Shown here: positions 31,304-32,143 of the stretch, one piece after another
How positions within the stretch are numbered: the first letter of the stretch is position 1
Layout: each line of letters opens with the position of its first letter
Assembly (NCBI RefSeq): GCF_003977665.1
Contig: NZ_RYYV01000033.1
Location: forward strand, 1 to 32,143
DNA length: 32,143 nt
Source of the DNA: Dyella choica
Lineage (GTDB): Bacteria; Pseudomonadota; Gammaproteobacteria; Xanthomonadales; Rhodanobacteraceae
Direction of reading: 5' to 3'
The notes under the pieces: model-generated
Databases searched by the model: none
Told to the model about the DNA's origin: nothing
Seen by the model: the letters and a program-made list of their open reading frames with translations, nothing else
Position numbers and translations under genes: made by a program

Positions 31304-31834
31304 ATGATGAAGCGAATTACTTCTGCTTTTGCACCCTTGCTGCTTTTAGCTATGGCCACCGGCTTAGCTGGTTGCGCTCAACTGATCTCTTACAAAGAGC
31401 CGACGGAAGGGCCCATAGCTCGCGTACGTCTCATCGGAAATCAACCTGAGCTGTATACAACTCAATGTGACGGTGAAGATGCCAAACCGAAGGGCTTCGC
31501 TTACTACGGAGGCAAACGACATGATTTACACATGCCTAATCCGCCAACGGAAACTTCCGATACGACCGAGTACTACGTCGTGGCGGATAAGCATCTCGCC
31601 GTCAGCTTTGGCGATCCCAGCCTGATTCCACCCAAGGGGTACCAGGTGCGCTATTCCGGCGAGCGTTGCAATTACACGCAGGTCGTCTTCATACCCAAGC
31701 CGGGACATGACTACGAAGTGCGGGAAAACGGCGGCGGTGTTTGCTCAGCGTCTGTTGTTGAGCTGATGCCCATTACGTCCGGTGCCGTGCAATACGTACC
31801 CGTGGCTCCAACTTCTTGCGCCAAGATCCAATGA
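31304..31834 (+). CDS. Putative lipoprotein of unknown function
   Basis: A 176-residue protein with a lipoprotein signal peptide: charged start MMKR, hydrophobic core, lipobox LAGC with Cys24 as the lipidation site. After it comes AQLISY, so residue +2 is Ala, favouring the outer membrane by the Lol rule. The mature part is polar, mostly beta-like, with C55, C127, C147 and C172 possibly forming disulfides. No family is recognised. Either ATG 31304 or 31307 may be the start; no clear ribosome-binding site is seen. It is A/T-richer than most of the window and lies next to a transposase, consistent with accessory DNA. Confidence 0.75.
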   Translation: MMKRITSAFAPLLLLAMATGLAGCAQLISYKEPTEGPIARVRLIGNQPELYTTQCDGEDAKPKGFAYYGGKRHDLHMPNPPTETSDTTEYYVVADKHLAVSFGDPSLIPPKGYQVRYSGERCNYTQVVFIPKPGHDYEVRENGGGVCSASVVELMPITSGAVQYVPVAPTSCAKIQ

Positions 31835-31914
31835 TGCCCTTGCGCAGTAGGGGATAGCCAGGTCGCTTGCCGCACTCAAGGCTAGGCGCGCACTGTCGAA
31901 AAAAGGGGACGGGG

Positions 31915-32143
31915 TGGACTGGTCCCGTTTCCACGGACAGTTTAATTAGTCACCTCAGCCATTCTCTCGAAAGCTTCGGGTGAGCGGTAGCCCAGGCTGC
32001 TATGTAGTCGTTGTCGGTTATAGAAGCTCTCGATGTATTCGAAGATTGCAGCTCTGGCCGCATCACGATCCTCGAAGCGTTCGTGGTGTATCAGCTCCTG
32101 CTTGAGCGAGCTGAAGAAGCTTTCCATTACCGCATTGTCGTAA
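31915..32143 (-). mobile_element. 3' end of an IS3-family insertion sequence (partial)
   Basis: The transposase 3' end plus ~27 bp of non-coding end sequence starting TGGACTGGTCCCGTTT. The element boundary near 31915 is a guess from the terminal TGG-type sequence seen in the IS3 family; the other terminus lies outside the window, so the inverted repeat cannot be verified. Confidence 0.6.
31942..32143 (-). CDS. IS3-family transposase (OrfB), C-terminal part, cut by the window edge
   Basis: The final 66 codons of an rve-type DDE integrase. The frame stays open to the right edge and reads [17 protein letters not shown], the conserved region carrying the third catalytic residue (Glu) of IS3-family OrfB. 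It is followed by [19 protein letters not shown] and SPEAFE, the usual C-terminus. It is therefore a partial view of a probably longer gene, not a short protein starting at 32127. Whether the element is intact cannot be judged. Confidence 0.88.
   Translation of the reverse strand, partial: YDNAVMESFFSSLKQELIHHERFEDRDAARAAIFEYIESFYNRQRLHSSLGYRSPEAFERMAEVTN

Overview
The window is GC-rich, densely coded chromosomal DNA. It is most consistent with a gammaproteobacterium of the Xanthomonadales/Lysobacterales, probably Rhodanobacteraceae (a Dyella/Rhodanobacter-like organism). This is inferred from the many paired GTAG-type extragenic palindromes, the FecI/FecR/TonB-receptor cassette, and the TorF, RcnB and MASE1-GGDEF families. 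No sequence search was possible. No rRNA, tRNA or CRISPR array was seen.

Region 1 (1-4.1 kb) is an oxidant-response block. A thioredoxin-fold peroxiredoxin-like protein and an RclC/YkgB membrane protein are transcribed leftward, divergently from an RclR-like AraC regulator that keeps two cysteines at the positions of the E. coli RclR redox pair. An AhpD-like protein and a divergent SDR oxidoreductase follow. A second AraC(cupin_6)/AhpD divergent pair lies at 29.1-30.7 kb.

Region 2 (4.2-9.2 kb) is the most unusual part. Four tightly packed genes encode an ECF sigma factor, a zinc-finger membrane anti-sigma factor, a secreted subtilisin-like protease and a TorF-type outer-membrane protein. The first two junctions are 4-nt ATGA overlaps and the third is a 9-nt gap. 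The periplasmic tail of the anti-sigma factor looks like a subtilase prodomain, suggesting a protease-linked envelope signalling circuit. A secreted beta-propeller protein and a His-rich RcnB-family protein follow.

Region 3 (9.3-14.3 kb, minus strand) is a glycan block: GT9 heptosyltransferase-like, ArnT-like GT-C transferase and an AsnB-type amidotransferase. A remnant of a PAP2 phosphatase lies just upstream. Region 4 (14.9-17.1 kb) is a MASE1-PAS-PAS-GGDEF diguanylate cyclase.

Region 5 (17.3-23.5 kb, minus strand) is a cell-surface-signalling uptake cassette in the order fecI-like, fecR-like, TonB-dependent receptor with STN domain, and exported PHP/CehA-McbA-type metallohydrolase.

Region 6 (23.7-28.5 kb) holds metabolic genes: a 2OG-Fe(II) oxygenase-like protein, a YCII-like protein, an M14 metallopeptidase, a KgtP-like MFS transporter, an Lrp/AsnC regulator and a secreted NTF2-like protein. 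Region 7 (28.5 kb to the end) is looser, with hypothetical genes, a lipoprotein, a 640-bp gene-poor stretch and the 3' end of an IS3-family transposase running off the right edge.

Nearly every gene boundary carries a ~74-bp element made of two inverted GTAG-REP hairpins. These lie within a few bases of gene 3' ends and sometimes supply the stop codon.
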